A DNA stretch of 43,220 nt from positions 1 through 43,220 of the forward strand of contig JAVBLO010000049.1 in NCBI GenBank assembly GCA_031553415.1, given 5' to 3'. This stretch comes from JAIRVZ01 sp031553415 (GTDB lineage Bacteria; Bacteroidota; Bacteroidia; Bacteroidales; Azobacteroidaceae). The position numbers and the translations under genes are program-made. Shown piece after piece: positions 1 through 6,832 of this stretch. The notes below the pieces were generated by a model. The model had not been told where the DNA came from, ran no database searches, and saw only the letters and a list, made by a program, of their open reading frames with translations. The stretch's first letter is position 1; each line of letters begins with the position of its first letter.

Positions 1-1156
1 CGAATAAGTTTCCCTGTGTTCCCAACGGAACATCATTTATCGAAATAATCATTTCCGCTTTGATAGGCGGATTGTTGAAGTCAACTTCACATGGTTTGAG
101 TATGGCCATCGTTTCGCTGTATAAAGTGTCCAAAAATTCAATGAATAAGGAAAGAAAGTTTTCGCGGGTATTTCCTGCTTTGAAATAGTCGGATATATCT
201 TTACTTGTCTTTTCGCCTGAAAGGGGTAAAACAAGGCGTTTAACGCCAAATTCTGCCAATTGTTGGTGATGCTTTGCCGAAGCATCCAAACCCGTTTTAT
301 CAACATCGTAAAGCAATACGATATGTTTGAAACGGTGCGACAATTTCTTGATAATGGAAACGGGAATAGCCGCCGTTTCACTATTGAAACATATCGCATG
401 AAATCCGCGCGATGCCAACGAAAGCACATCTTTTTCGCCGCCCGTAATAAACAAAGTATCACCTTTGGCGGGCAGTTGTTCCAAGCCAAAGCAATAGTTG
501 TCGCCGAAGTTTCCACCATACAGAAACCGTATTTCTGAAAAAGGACGGTAGATTTTCACATGTCGTTTTCCTAAATATCCGAATATCGGTTCTTGTTCCG
601 ACGAAGTAAAAAAGAACGGTTTCCCTTCGCTGTTCTCGCTGCGGAACTCTTTCAGGGAAACCGTTTTGTAGGCTTTGAGTATTTCGGCGGTGATTCCATA
701 TTGTTGCCAAAAGGCAAGTTCTTTGGCGGAAAAATTTTGTTGGATAATGCTGTACGGTTTGCCCTTCTTTGGTTCTGCGACTACTTCCGCTTTTTGAACG
801 GATTTTATCACTGGCGAAACCGATAAAACGAACGATGTATCGTTTTCGTCCAAACCCAAATTCAAATCACGATTGATAAATTGCAGAATTTCCACGAAGT
901 CTTTTGAGTTCCGGCAATCCAAACCTTTGAGTTTGCCAACATAGAAAAAGCAATCGCCGCTAAAATCATCGTTACCGAAGTCTTTCAGTTTATATGTCCG
1001 ACTTTTGCGGTCGAAATAGATATTGCACGAAGCTTTGTGGTCTTCATATAAAGGATTCAGAAAGTTTTTACCCAAGCGCCATTCGGTTTTTATGTAATGA
1101 CGGAAAACCTCGAACCCGTTGTTGGTGCGTTCCAATATGGCTTGTTTACTTAGCAT
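1..1156 (-). CDS. TOPRIM-domain primase of a mobile element (partial, cut by window edge)
   Basis: An open frame of 385 codons begins with ATG at 1156 and runs off the left edge, so the C-terminus is missing. The first 70 or so residues (NPLYEDHKAS, then KDFGNDDFSGDCFFYVGKL) look like a degenerate DnaG-type zinc-binding region without a full Cys set. Around residues 235-330 there is a TOPRIM fold: FITGGEKDVLSLASRGFHA gives the catalytic glutamate, and IVLLYDVDKTG gives the acidic D-x-D. In this family the protein primes replication of mobilizable or conjugative elements after transfer, often with a helicase-like half following. Its start overlaps the stop of the upstream HTH gene by 11 bases, which suggests translational coupling. 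The domain call is good; the exact family (NBU-type primase or primase/helicase) is inferred. Confidence 0.75.
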   Translation of the reverse strand, partial: MLSKQAILERTNNGFEVFRHYIKTEWRLGKNFLNPLYEDHKASCNIYFDRKSRTYKLKDFGNDDFSGDCFFYVGKLKGLDCRNSKDFVEILQFINRDLNLGLDENDTSFVLSVSPVIKSVQKAEVVAEPKKGKPYSIIQQNFSAKELAFWQQYGITAEILKAYKTVSLKEFRSENSEGKPFFFTSSEQEPIFGYLGKRHVKIYRPFSEIRFLYGGNFGDNYCFGLEQLPAKGDTLFITGGEKDVLSLASRGFHAICFNSETAAIPVSIIKKLSHRFKHIVLLYDVDKTGLDASAKHHQQLAEFGVKRLVLPLSGEKTSKDISDYFKAGNTRENFLSLFIEFLDTLYSETMAILKPCEVDFNNPPIKAEMIISINDVPLGTQGNLF

Positions 1157-1466
1157 GTTTGTAGTAATTTTCAATTAAATCCTGAAAACCTTGCGGATTG
1201 CTTTTTATGAGATTTTCGTTCAGCATCCGTTCTATCTCACTCAACTTATAATAGGTTTTACCGCGAATAATGGAATAGTTCAGCAATCCTTGTGAACGTA
1301 GGCGTTGCAATGTCCTGATACTTATGTTCAGGAACGTGCAAACATCGTGATTGTCCACCCAGCCTTCGTGGTCGCTTTCCGAATGCTCTTTTACATACTG
1401 GCTTATTTTCTCTATTTTCTTTACCAAATCTTGGTACGCTTTCGATTCAATAGTAATGACTTCCAT
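1146..1466 (-). CDS. Excisionase-like helix-turn-helix protein of a mobile element
   Basis: This 106-residue protein starts MEVITIESKAYQDL, has a predicted coiled region (residues about 10-30), then a MerR/AlpA-type winged HTH: GWVDNHDVCTFLNISIRTLQRLRSQG followed by the wing (IIRGKTYYKLSEIERML). Proteins of this form are very common in Bacteroidetes integrative elements, where they sit just upstream of the primase and act as DNA-binding accessory or excision factors. The frame is also open for seven codons further upstream, but that start would be TTG, so the ATG at 1466 is preferred. The gene overlaps the primase start by 11 bases. Paired inverted motifs at 1516-1658 lie upstream and could be its operator. 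Whether it acts in excision or only as a regulator cannot be told from the sequence. Confidence 0.8.
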   Translation of the reverse strand: MEVITIESKAYQDLVKKIEKISQYVKEHSESDHEGWVDNHDVCTFLNISIRTLQRLRSQGLLNYSIIRGKTYYKLSEIERMLNENLIKSNPQGFQDLIENYYKHAK

Positions 1467-1515
1467 ATCAAATAGATTTTGATGCAAAGTTCGGAAGTCG
1501 CAAAAGAACTATTTG

Positions 1516-1658
1516 CCAAGGTTGTACCAACTTGGTTGAAATTTTTTTGGAAGGATTTTCTCGAAAAACGGTCAAAAAAAGAATGTTTTGAAGCCGCTTT
1601 TTGCTTCAATAGGCATTAAAACAAAAACTACCAAGTTGGTATCATCTTGGTAGTTTTT
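1516..1658. promoter_or_regulatory. Paired inverted motifs: possible operator, att or terminator region
   Basis: Positions 1623-1635 and 1646-1658 form a perfect 13-base inverted repeat (AAAAACTACCAAG and its complement) around a 10-base loop. At 1516-1535 a second palindrome reads CCAAG-N10-CTTGG. The two sites share the 11-mer CCAAGTTGGTA in opposite orientations (1631-1641, and complement of 1525-1535). The right-hand hairpin has A/T flanks on both sides and could serve as a bidirectional terminator between rteC (stop at 1682) and the HTH gene. The repeated core argues equally for a protein-binding site. Confidence 0.5.
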
Positions 1659-1681
1659 CGATATTAGATAAGTAAACAGTA

Positions 1682-2539
1682 TTATACGTCAAATTCTTCA
1701 TCCATGCGCCTTTCGATACTATCTATAAGATGCTTCAAAAAGGCGGTACGGTCTTTCTTCCTATTTTTTAACGCAATATATGTCCGGTAATAATCGCCCA
1801 ATTCTATCCCGAATAGGTTTTGTAATCCGTCCATTATGTCCCGAATGTCAGCATTGCCATTATTGACCACACCTGCGGCATGAATGGAATAGCCCAGTTC
1901 GGTGAGAGCGGATTTAGCACCTGTCCACTTGTTGCAAGTTTTAACAGAAGGCTTGCAGCCATTGACAATTTCGGTATATTTTTCTAGATATTGAAGTTTC
2001 TTATTCAGGTAAATTCTAAGCATTTCATTGGATATGATTTTTGCGATTTTGAAATCATATACCGTGGAAAATAAAGGGTCGCGGATGTATTGCGTACTGT
2101 CGGCACATAATTTAGGACATGCCTTTCCACGAACAAAGTAGTATTCGTCTAAATAGGTTGATTTAGACCTGTAATATTGGTAAAAGTCAAGGTGTCGTTC
2201 AAAAAAGAAAGTGATACTGCGAAGTTCATTTTCGTAATATTCCATTTGTGTGCTATTGCTTCCAGTTGGTCGCCTCAATTCAATATTATGTATTTTATTG
2301 AAATAAAGAAGTAATCCCAGAATTTCGGGTTTCATTTCTTTAAAGAATACTATTTCTTCTTGAAGGCCGATTGATTCTTTTGATAGAAAAAAATCTCGCA
2401 AGTCTGAAAGATTCTTTTTGAGAAACTCAACCATTGTAATGGATTCTTCAATGGAAATATCGCAAGTGTCAATATCAATGGATTCGGTTTCTATTGATAT
2501 TTCTTTCATCATTTTATTGAAGTATGCTTCTAATTCCAT
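1682..2539 (-). CDS. rteC: RteC-family regulator of conjugative transposon excision
   Basis: This 285-residue protein matches the RteC family: the stretch ILGLLLYFNKIHNIELRRP, the aromatic-rich block ITFFFERHLDFYQYYRSKS, and a C-terminal region with TGAKSALTELGYSIHAAGVVN, then RDIMDGLQNLFGIELGDYYR. The last part includes a helix-turn-helix-like fold. In CTnDOT, RteC activates the excision operon. Many RteC homologues also occur on elements without tetQ. The ATG at 2539 is only 9 bases after the stop of the AraC gene, so rteC is probably the last gene of an operon starting with the GNAT gene. No rteA/rteB pair is seen in the window. Family call is confident; its target promoter is not visible here unless it is the repeat region at 1516-1658. 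Confidence 0.85.
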   Translation of the reverse strand: MELEAYFNKMMKEISIETESIDIDTCDISIEESITMVEFLKKNLSDLRDFFLSKESIGLQEEIVFFKEMKPEILGLLLYFNKIHNIELRRPTGSNSTQMEYYENELRSITFFFERHLDFYQYYRSKSTYLDEYYFVRGKACPKLCADSTQYIRDPLFSTVYDFKIAKIISNEMLRIYLNKKLQYLEKYTEIVNGCKPSVKTCNKWTGAKSALTELGYSIHAAGVVNNGNADIRDIMDGLQNLFGIELGDYYRTYIALKNRKKDRTAFLKHLIDSIERRMDEEFDV

Positions 2540-2548
2540 ATCTAATAA

Positions 2549-3352
2549 CTACAATCTTGACGGAACGCTATTTGTCAGGCATTTGGCTTCTTTCACAAAG
2601 TGAGAAAAATCGGTGTAGCCCAACTCGTCATACAAATCACAACTTCCCGTAGCACGATAGTTTTTTAATGCGGATTTAAATCGTAAGGCTTTGAAACATT
2701 GTTTAGGCGACATGCCTAATACCTCTCTGAAATGCCTGTTAAGCGTGGAGTTGGAAACGCCAACTTGTTTGCTTACTACATTTAATTTATAATCCCGACA
2801 GTAATTGATATAATAAATTGCCTTTGTTACTGTTTCAAGTTTGAAATCCGATTTGAAAATATCACGATTATCTAAAAGCAACTTTTCGGCAAACTCAACA
2901 CGTTCAAAAAAAGATTTTTTCGATTTTAACTCGTTTACAGATTCCAAATCGAAAAAACTTTGAAGCGATATGTGGTTATCTACTAAAGTTGAAATTTTTT
3001 CGGACAAGTGATAGTACAATACGCCCGGCTTGAATTTTATTGAAAATTCATGGGTGCCGGGAGCATGTATTACGGTTATTGCTTCGGTTAAACTTCCACA
3101 GATTTTATCGCCCGACACATCAGAAATTCCATGCTTACGATGAACTTTAAATGCCTGATTTCTATCCGATAAATAAATTGAAATTACAATATTTGCATTG
3201 GGCAAGGCTATAATAGAGAACGGATTTATTGAATTGTCCGGAATCTGAATCTCAAAAAAATACTCGACAATATCCTTCAATTCGAAACAAGGATGTTTTA
3301 TCGTTATTTTTTCTTCAATTTCATCCTCAAATATAACTTTGCCTTTTGTCAT
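2549..3352 (-). CDS. AraC-family transcriptional regulator
   Basis: This 267-residue protein has an N-terminal sensor-like domain of the DUF6597 style (residues about 15-130, with PFSIIALPNANIVISIYLSD and HAPGTHEFSIKFKPG) and a C-terminal AraC DNA-binding domain. The first HTH is LNVVSKQVGVSNSTLNRHFREVLG; the second is near the end, around YDELGYTDFSHFVKEAKCLT. The family usually loops a cupin-like or related ligand domain onto a C-terminal double HTH. The start lies 2 bases after the stop of the upstream unknown gene, and rteC begins 9 bases after its own stop, so all are probably co-transcribed. The second HTH ends almost at the C-terminus, which is normal for this subgroup. The inducer is unknown. 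Confidence 0.85.
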   Translation of the reverse strand: MTKGKVIFEDEIEEKITIKHPCFELKDIVEYFFEIQIPDNSINPFSIIALPNANIVISIYLSDRNQAFKVHRKHGISDVSGDKICGSLTEAITVIHAPGTHEFSIKFKPGVLYYHLSEKISTLVDNHISLQSFFDLESVNELKSKKSFFERVEFAEKLLLDNRDIFKSDFKLETVTKAIYYINYCRDYKLNVVSKQVGVSNSTLNRHFREVLGMSPKQCFKALRFKSALKNYRATGSCDLYDELGYTDFSHFVKEAKCLTNSVPSRL

Positions 3353-3354
3353 AT

Positions 3355-4287
3355 TTATTTAATCAGTTGATGTAATAATTGAACACCGATGGAACTTGTC
3401 ATCATGCGCTCTTTTTTATTGTTTAAGAGGCGTTGAGTCCAATTAAGAATGCCTCCGTCTCCAATCTCGTACACAACACCATTGATTCGCGTTTTCAATT
3501 TTATTCTAAACCCTGAATAATAATTATTCTCATCATCAGGCTCAACAACTGACACGTCAATAGTATTATCCTTTTCCCGAATATATGACACGCAATCTAC
3601 AATCAATGGGCTTTGTTTGTCATATCCTTTGAATGGAATAATTTCAAAATGCAATTGCTCCAATCTGTAAATATCTACACAAATCTTACGCAATGAAGAT
3701 AAATGTTTATGTAGTTCCTCTTTCTCAAAATTAAAGCTTCCGGTGTCTTTCCCATTGGAAACCAAGCATAATACAGAAAAGTGTTGAGCAAAATTCGGGT
3801 TAGAAAATGCTTGTGTTCGTATAACTCTCGAAATATTGCTGAAATTATAGGTTCTATCTTCCAACGTTCCTTTTCTTCTCAAAGATGCGTAATGCAAGGC
3901 TATTGCGTTGGTCGGGTCTGCCCGAACTTCTGTATTTCTCAATGCTGTAAGAACCTTTTTCTGATTTACGGTGGCAACAATACTACTTGTCCCCATTTGA
4001 GTGACAGGAGACAATTCTATTGGCTCAAAGCCATTATTTGCCAATAGCCTATAGCTTTCCAACTCTTCTTCTTTCAGCCTTAAAACATTAATTTCGGCAG
4101 GTTTGACAAGCTTGTTCGCATCATATTTTTCCAATAGCGAAGCCGGATTTTCTTGTTTTATGCGTTTGTTGAATACCTCCAATAGAACAGAGTTCAACTC
4201 AGACCCGCTTAATTTATCGGATAAGACATTGAATCCATCCTGCCAATTCAACCGGTCGATAATATGAGTACTTATTTCTTTTTTCAT
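3355..4287 (-). CDS. Unrecognised 310-residue protein; possible class II aminoacyl-tRNA-synthetase-like fold
   Basis: I do not recognise this gene with certainty. What can be seen: a central block SPVTQMGTSSIVATVNQKKV followed by LRNTEVRADPTNAIALHYASLRR, then SRVIRTQAFSNPNFAQHFSV, and a C-terminal block YEIGDGGILNWTQRLL...SSIGVQLLHQL. The arginine-rich middle and the Gly-rich C-terminal block resemble motifs 2 and 3 of HisRS-type class II synthetases or HisZ, where motif 3 reads GGRYD...GFAIGxERL. No anticodon-binding domain follows, so it would be a stand-alone catalytic-core-like paralogue. The fold assignment is inference from motif spacing. It starts inside the stop of the GNAT gene (4-base overlap) and is followed after 2 bases by the AraC gene. 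It has no signal peptide or membrane segment. Confidence 0.45.
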   Translation of the reverse strand: MKKEISTHIIDRLNWQDGFNVLSDKLSGSELNSVLLEVFNKRIKQENPASLLEKYDANKLVKPAEINVLRLKEEELESYRLLANNGFEPIELSPVTQMGTSSIVATVNQKKVLTALRNTEVRADPTNAIALHYASLRRKGTLEDRTYNFSNISRVIRTQAFSNPNFAQHFSVLCLVSNGKDTGSFNFEKEELHKHLSSLRKICVDIYRLEQLHFEIIPFKGYDKQSPLIVDCVSYIREKDNTIDVSVVEPDDENNYYSGFRIKLKTRINGVVYEIGDGGILNWTQRLLNNKKERMMTSSIGVQLLHQLIK

Positions 4288-4781
4288 GTTTTCCTAATGC
4301 TATACAAGTGTTCGTCAAACAATTTTCCGTCCTTAACGATTGACTGTTTTATAATTGCTTCCTTCATAAATCCGGCTTTCTCAAGAACTCTCATGGAAGC
4401 GTCATTGTATTCAAATATATAGGCATATACCCTGTGTAGGTTAAGTTTTTGAAAAGCAAATTCTACTAACTGTTTTACAGTTTCAGTAGCATATCCTTTT
4501 CCCCAGTATGGTTCTCCAATCCAATATCCGATTTCAGCATTGATTCTATATACGTCCTGTTGCGGTATCAAACTGCAAACACCTACAAATATGTTATCAT
4601 TAAAAATCCCAAAGACATGCCCTAGTGAACCATTGGAAGCTAATCCAATAAAGGAAATAGTATCTTCAATCGTATAGGGATGCGGGAAAACATCACGCAG
4701 ATTTACTGCGATAGTATGATTGTTTGCCAAGTGCTGAATTTCTTCGGGTTTGGCAAGATTTATATCCTGTAATCGAATCAT
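4284..4781 (-). CDS. GNAT acetyltransferase, RimJ/RimL type
   Basis: The 165-residue protein has the acetyltransferase_3 layout: a beta strand FGIFNDNIFVGVCSLI, the marker EIGYWIGEPYWGKGYATETV that contains the acetyl-CoA pyrophosphate loop (WGKGYATE), and the C-terminal HRVYAYIFEYNDASMRVLEKAGF. RimJ/RimL-like enzymes acetylate N-termini of proteins, small molecules or antibiotics; the substrate here cannot be named. It is the first gene of the run GNAT, unknown protein, AraC, RteC. A -7 box TACCTTTG lies at 4802-4809 on the minus strand, with TTG at 4826-4828, only about 20 bases upstream of the start, which fits a short leader. It is probably cargo of the mobile element. Confidence 0.88.
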   Translation of the reverse strand: MIRLQDINLAKPEEIQHLANNHTIAVNLRDVFPHPYTIEDTISFIGLASNGSLGHVFGIFNDNIFVGVCSLIPQQDVYRINAEIGYWIGEPYWGKGYATETVKQLVEFAFQKLNLHRVYAYIFEYNDASMRVLEKAGFMKEAIIKQSIVKDGKLFDEHLYSIRKT

Positions 4782-4801
4782 TTTAATTTATTTATATTTT
4801 G

Positions 4802-4828
4802 CAAAGGTAACAGCATCTGTTAAATCAA
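4802..4828 (-). promoter_or_regulatory. Predicted Bacteroidetes-type promoter for the GNAT-to-rteC operon
   Basis: On the minus strand TACCTTTG (4809-4802) matches the TAnnTTTG -7 box, and TTG (4828-4826) stands 16 bases upstream, slightly shorter than usual spacing. Confidence 0.55.
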
Positions 4829-4852
4829 CGGGTGTAAAAATGATTCAAATTA

Positions 4853-5389
4853 TCAAAGGATTCTCTTCTTTTGATATTCTACTTTGATAATTCCCGATGC
4901 GTAGGTGGTACTTCCTGTTAACTTCCAGTCCGATTCTTTGGAAGTTTTTGGAAATAATGGGATGCCTTCACCTAAAATTAATGGGACATGGCAGATTTGC
5001 ATTTCATCCACCAAATCATGATTTAGCAATAGCTTTATTACTTCTCCGCCACCAACTAACCAAATGTCTTTACCGACTTTTTCTCGTAGTCCTACAATAG
5101 TTTCAACTATGTTTTCAGTTATGAAACGGATATTTTCTTTTTCTTCCCATGTATGATGGGAAATAACACAAGTGTCCATTCCTTTGTACGGCCAAATTAT
5201 GTCCATGCACAGCAACTCACGGTAAGTACGACCACCCATAATAACAGTATCAACCGTAGCCAAAAGTTCGTTGTAACCATAGTCTGTTTTGTCGGGATTG
5301 GGGAATTGGGTCAACCATTCCAAATCTCCATCAGGGCGGGCAATGTAGCCATCAAGCGATACAGCGATGTACAATTTAATCTTTTTCAT
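4853..5389 (-). CDS. Dihydrofolate reductase/RibD C-terminal-domain family protein
   Basis: The 178-residue protein starts MKKIKLYIAVSLDGYIARPDG, the typical N-terminus of the RibD_C/DHFR-like family (YwjB, YyaP group). It continues with the GGRTYRELL nucleotide-binding turn (VDTVIMGGRTYREL) and DIWLVGGGEVIKLLLNHDLVDEM, which contains the GGG phosphate-binding loop, and ends LTGSTTYASGIIKVEYQKK. Such proteins bind NADPH and reduce unknown substrates; some are found as trimethoprim-resistance-like cargo, but true DHFR active-site residues are not evident. The gene is preceded by a long structured leader (5390-5656) and its start overlaps, by 14 bases, the end of a 62-codon open frame that runs through the leader. 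This points to post-initiation regulation. Confidence 0.85.
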   Translation of the reverse strand: MKKIKLYIAVSLDGYIARPDGDLEWLTQFPNPDKTDYGYNELLATVDTVIMGGRTYRELLCMDIIWPYKGMDTCVISHHTWEEKENIRFITENIVETIVGLREKVGKDIWLVGGGEVIKLLLNHDLVDEMQICHVPLILGEGIPLFPKTSKESDWKLTGSTTYASGIIKVEYQKKRIL

Positions 5390-5656
5390 GTCTATTGATA
5401 TTTAAACGTTCAACAATTATTTTGTCGTCCGCCAATATCCACAAAAAAAGCGTGGAACTCACACCATTCCAATGTAGAGGTACTGGTATACCCTTTGAAA
5501 GAAACAGGCAAGTCCACGCCATACTTTCGTATAGCATGAACATTGCGCCATCAGTCTCTTTCAAATGAAAATTACCAGTTTTCTACATTGAGACGTTCAG
5601 CGAACGTTATGTTATATATCAACGGGACTAAACCCGCTATATTCTATTATCAATTG
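5390..5656 (-). ncRNA. Structured 5' leader with nested hairpin and terminator-like stem (candidate cis-regulatory RNA)
   Basis: On the minus strand three nested stems can form. The outer stem pairs 5582-5590 with 5470-5478 and 5573-5579 with 5482-5488. The middle stem is 12 pairs, 5554-5565 with 5494-5505, complete if one G-U is allowed. The inner hairpin is 13 pairs, 5529-5541 with 5512-5524, closed by a GAAA loop (5525-5528). Three positions pair only as G-U on this strand and would be A-C on the other, so the minus-strand RNA (sense to the reductase) is favoured. Further on, GTGTG-AGTTC-CACGC and seven Ts (5464-5443) make a short terminator-like hairpin. The GCGTGGA of the inner hairpin can pair instead with TCCACGC of the terminator, an alternative structure. 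A folded recombination site is the other reading. Confidence 0.55.
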
Positions 5657-5664
5657 CAAAGGTA
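5657..5664 (-). promoter_or_regulatory. Predicted -7 box for the reductase leader transcript
   Basis: TACCTTTG on the minus strand, just downstream of the Fic stop codon. No good -33 TTTG is seen. If used, it gives a 5' untranslated region of about 260 bases, containing the whole folded element. Confidence 0.4.
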
Positions 5665-5685
5665 CGAATTACACCGAAATTCAGG

Positions 5686-6780
5686 CTATAAATCTATTTT
5701 CAACTCATAATTCGTGCTTCGCCCGCCTTGCGCTTCTTTACGCAAGATTCCCTTATTTATCAGGTCTTGTATATCACGCAAAGCCGTGTCCGGCGATGTC
5801 TTTGTTATTTTTCCCCATTTGGATGAAGTCAACTTACCGTCAAAGCCATCCAACAGTTTGTTTATCATCAATCGTTGGCGGTCATTCAAATTGGCTTGTT
5901 GATGTTGTTCCCAAAATTTCGCCTTGACCAATACCACCTTCAATGTTTCTTCGCTATTTACCAATGCCCGTTCGAGACAGGAAAGAAACCATTCTAACCA
6001 AACAGTTATATCGCTATTGCCCCGTTGGGTTATCTCCAAAACCTCATAATACTTTTTGCGTTCGGCAAGTATTTGGTTCGACATGCTGTAAAACCGTTGC
6101 GAACTATTGTCGCTTCGGGCAAGTTGCATATCGGCGATGGCGCGGGCGATGCGTCCGTTACCGTCATCAAACGGGTGTACGGTAACAAACCAAAAGTGAG
6201 CGATGGCGGCTTTTATTACCGGGTCTGTTTGCGAACCATTGTTGAACCATTTCAAAAACTTGGTCATTTCGACTGTTACCAATTCACCTTTGGGGGCTTC
6301 ATAGTGTACTTTTTCTTTTCCCATCGGGCAGGAAACAACCTGCATTTCTCCGCTACGGTATTTGGCGACTTCTATCTTGTACATGCCGCTATGTCCCGTA
6401 GGAAAAAGGGCGGCATGCCATCCGAACAGGCGGTTATCCGTCAAGGGTAGGGTATATCGTTGCGTGGCATCCAACATCATTTCTACCACACCGTCCACAT
6501 TGCGGGACGAATCGACCAATCCCGACACTTCCAAACCCAATCGGCGGGCGATGGATGAGCGTACTTGCTCTTTATTCAGCAACTCACCTTCGATTTCGGA
6601 CGATTTCAATACGTCCAATGTTAAGGTGGTCAGTATGGCTTCTTCCTGCAAACGGAAGCCTAAGCTTTCCATTTGTCCCAACAACCGACCTTGCAAATGG
6701 CGGACATTACCAAGCAATGCTAACAATTTATCGTTGTCCCATCTGAAATCTATCCAATTTTTCTTTTGATGCAAATACAT
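5686..6780 (-). CDS. Fic-domain AMPylation/UMPylation enzyme with DUF4172-type N-terminus
   Basis: The 364-residue protein carries the Fic catalytic motif HPFDDGNGR at residues 202-210, intact with the catalytic histidine. An inhibitory motif of the (S/T)xxxE(G/N) type is present as SSEIEG at residues 60-65, which places it among class II Fic proteins that are self-inhibited by an N-terminal helix. The N-terminus (HQKKNWIDFRWDNDKLL) is of the DUF4172 type. The C-terminus (about 300-360) is a winged helix: SSKWGKITKTSPDTALRDIQ, then RKEAQGGRSTNYEL. Fic enzymes transfer AMP or another nucleotide moiety to target proteins. The target is unknown. No separate antitoxin gene adjoins, consistent with built-in inhibition. 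A consensus promoter lies at 6801-6832. The gene may be cargo of the element. Confidence 0.92.
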   Translation of the reverse strand: MYLHQKKNWIDFRWDNDKLLALLGNVRHLQGRLLGQMESLGFRLQEEAILTTLTLDVLKSSEIEGELLNKEQVRSSIARRLGLEVSGLVDSSRNVDGVVEMMLDATQRYTLPLTDNRLFGWHAALFPTGHSGMYKIEVAKYRSGEMQVVSCPMGKEKVHYEAPKGELVTVEMTKFLKWFNNGSQTDPVIKAAIAHFWFVTVHPFDDGNGRIARAIADMQLARSDNSSQRFYSMSNQILAERKKYYEVLEITQRGNSDITVWLEWFLSCLERALVNSEETLKVVLVKAKFWEQHQQANLNDRQRLMINKLLDGFDGKLTSSKWGKITKTSPDTALRDIQDLINKGILRKEAQGGRSTNYELKIDL

Positions 6781-6800
6781 AATCTCCGCTAATTATTCGG

Positions 6801-6832
6801 CAAATATATATCTTTTTCTCCACACGACCAAA
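6801..6832 (-). promoter_or_regulatory. Consensus Bacteroidetes promoter of the fic gene
   Basis: Minus strand: TTTG (6832-6829), a 20-base spacer, then TATATTTG (6808-6801), matching TTTG-N17-20-TAnnTTTG. It lies 20 bases upstream of the fic start codon. Confidence 0.7.

Noticed and set aside
4853..5389. Trimethoprim-resistant dihydrofolate reductase (dfrA)
   Set aside because: The sequence fits the RibD_C/YwjB-type family, not the classical DfrA folate site.
5390..5620. attC-like integron site
   Set aside because: Long fold with extrahelical bases and a GTTGAAC that fits GTTRRRY, but no matching RYYYAAC partner at the other end, and no integron integrase is in the window. Kept only as an alternative.
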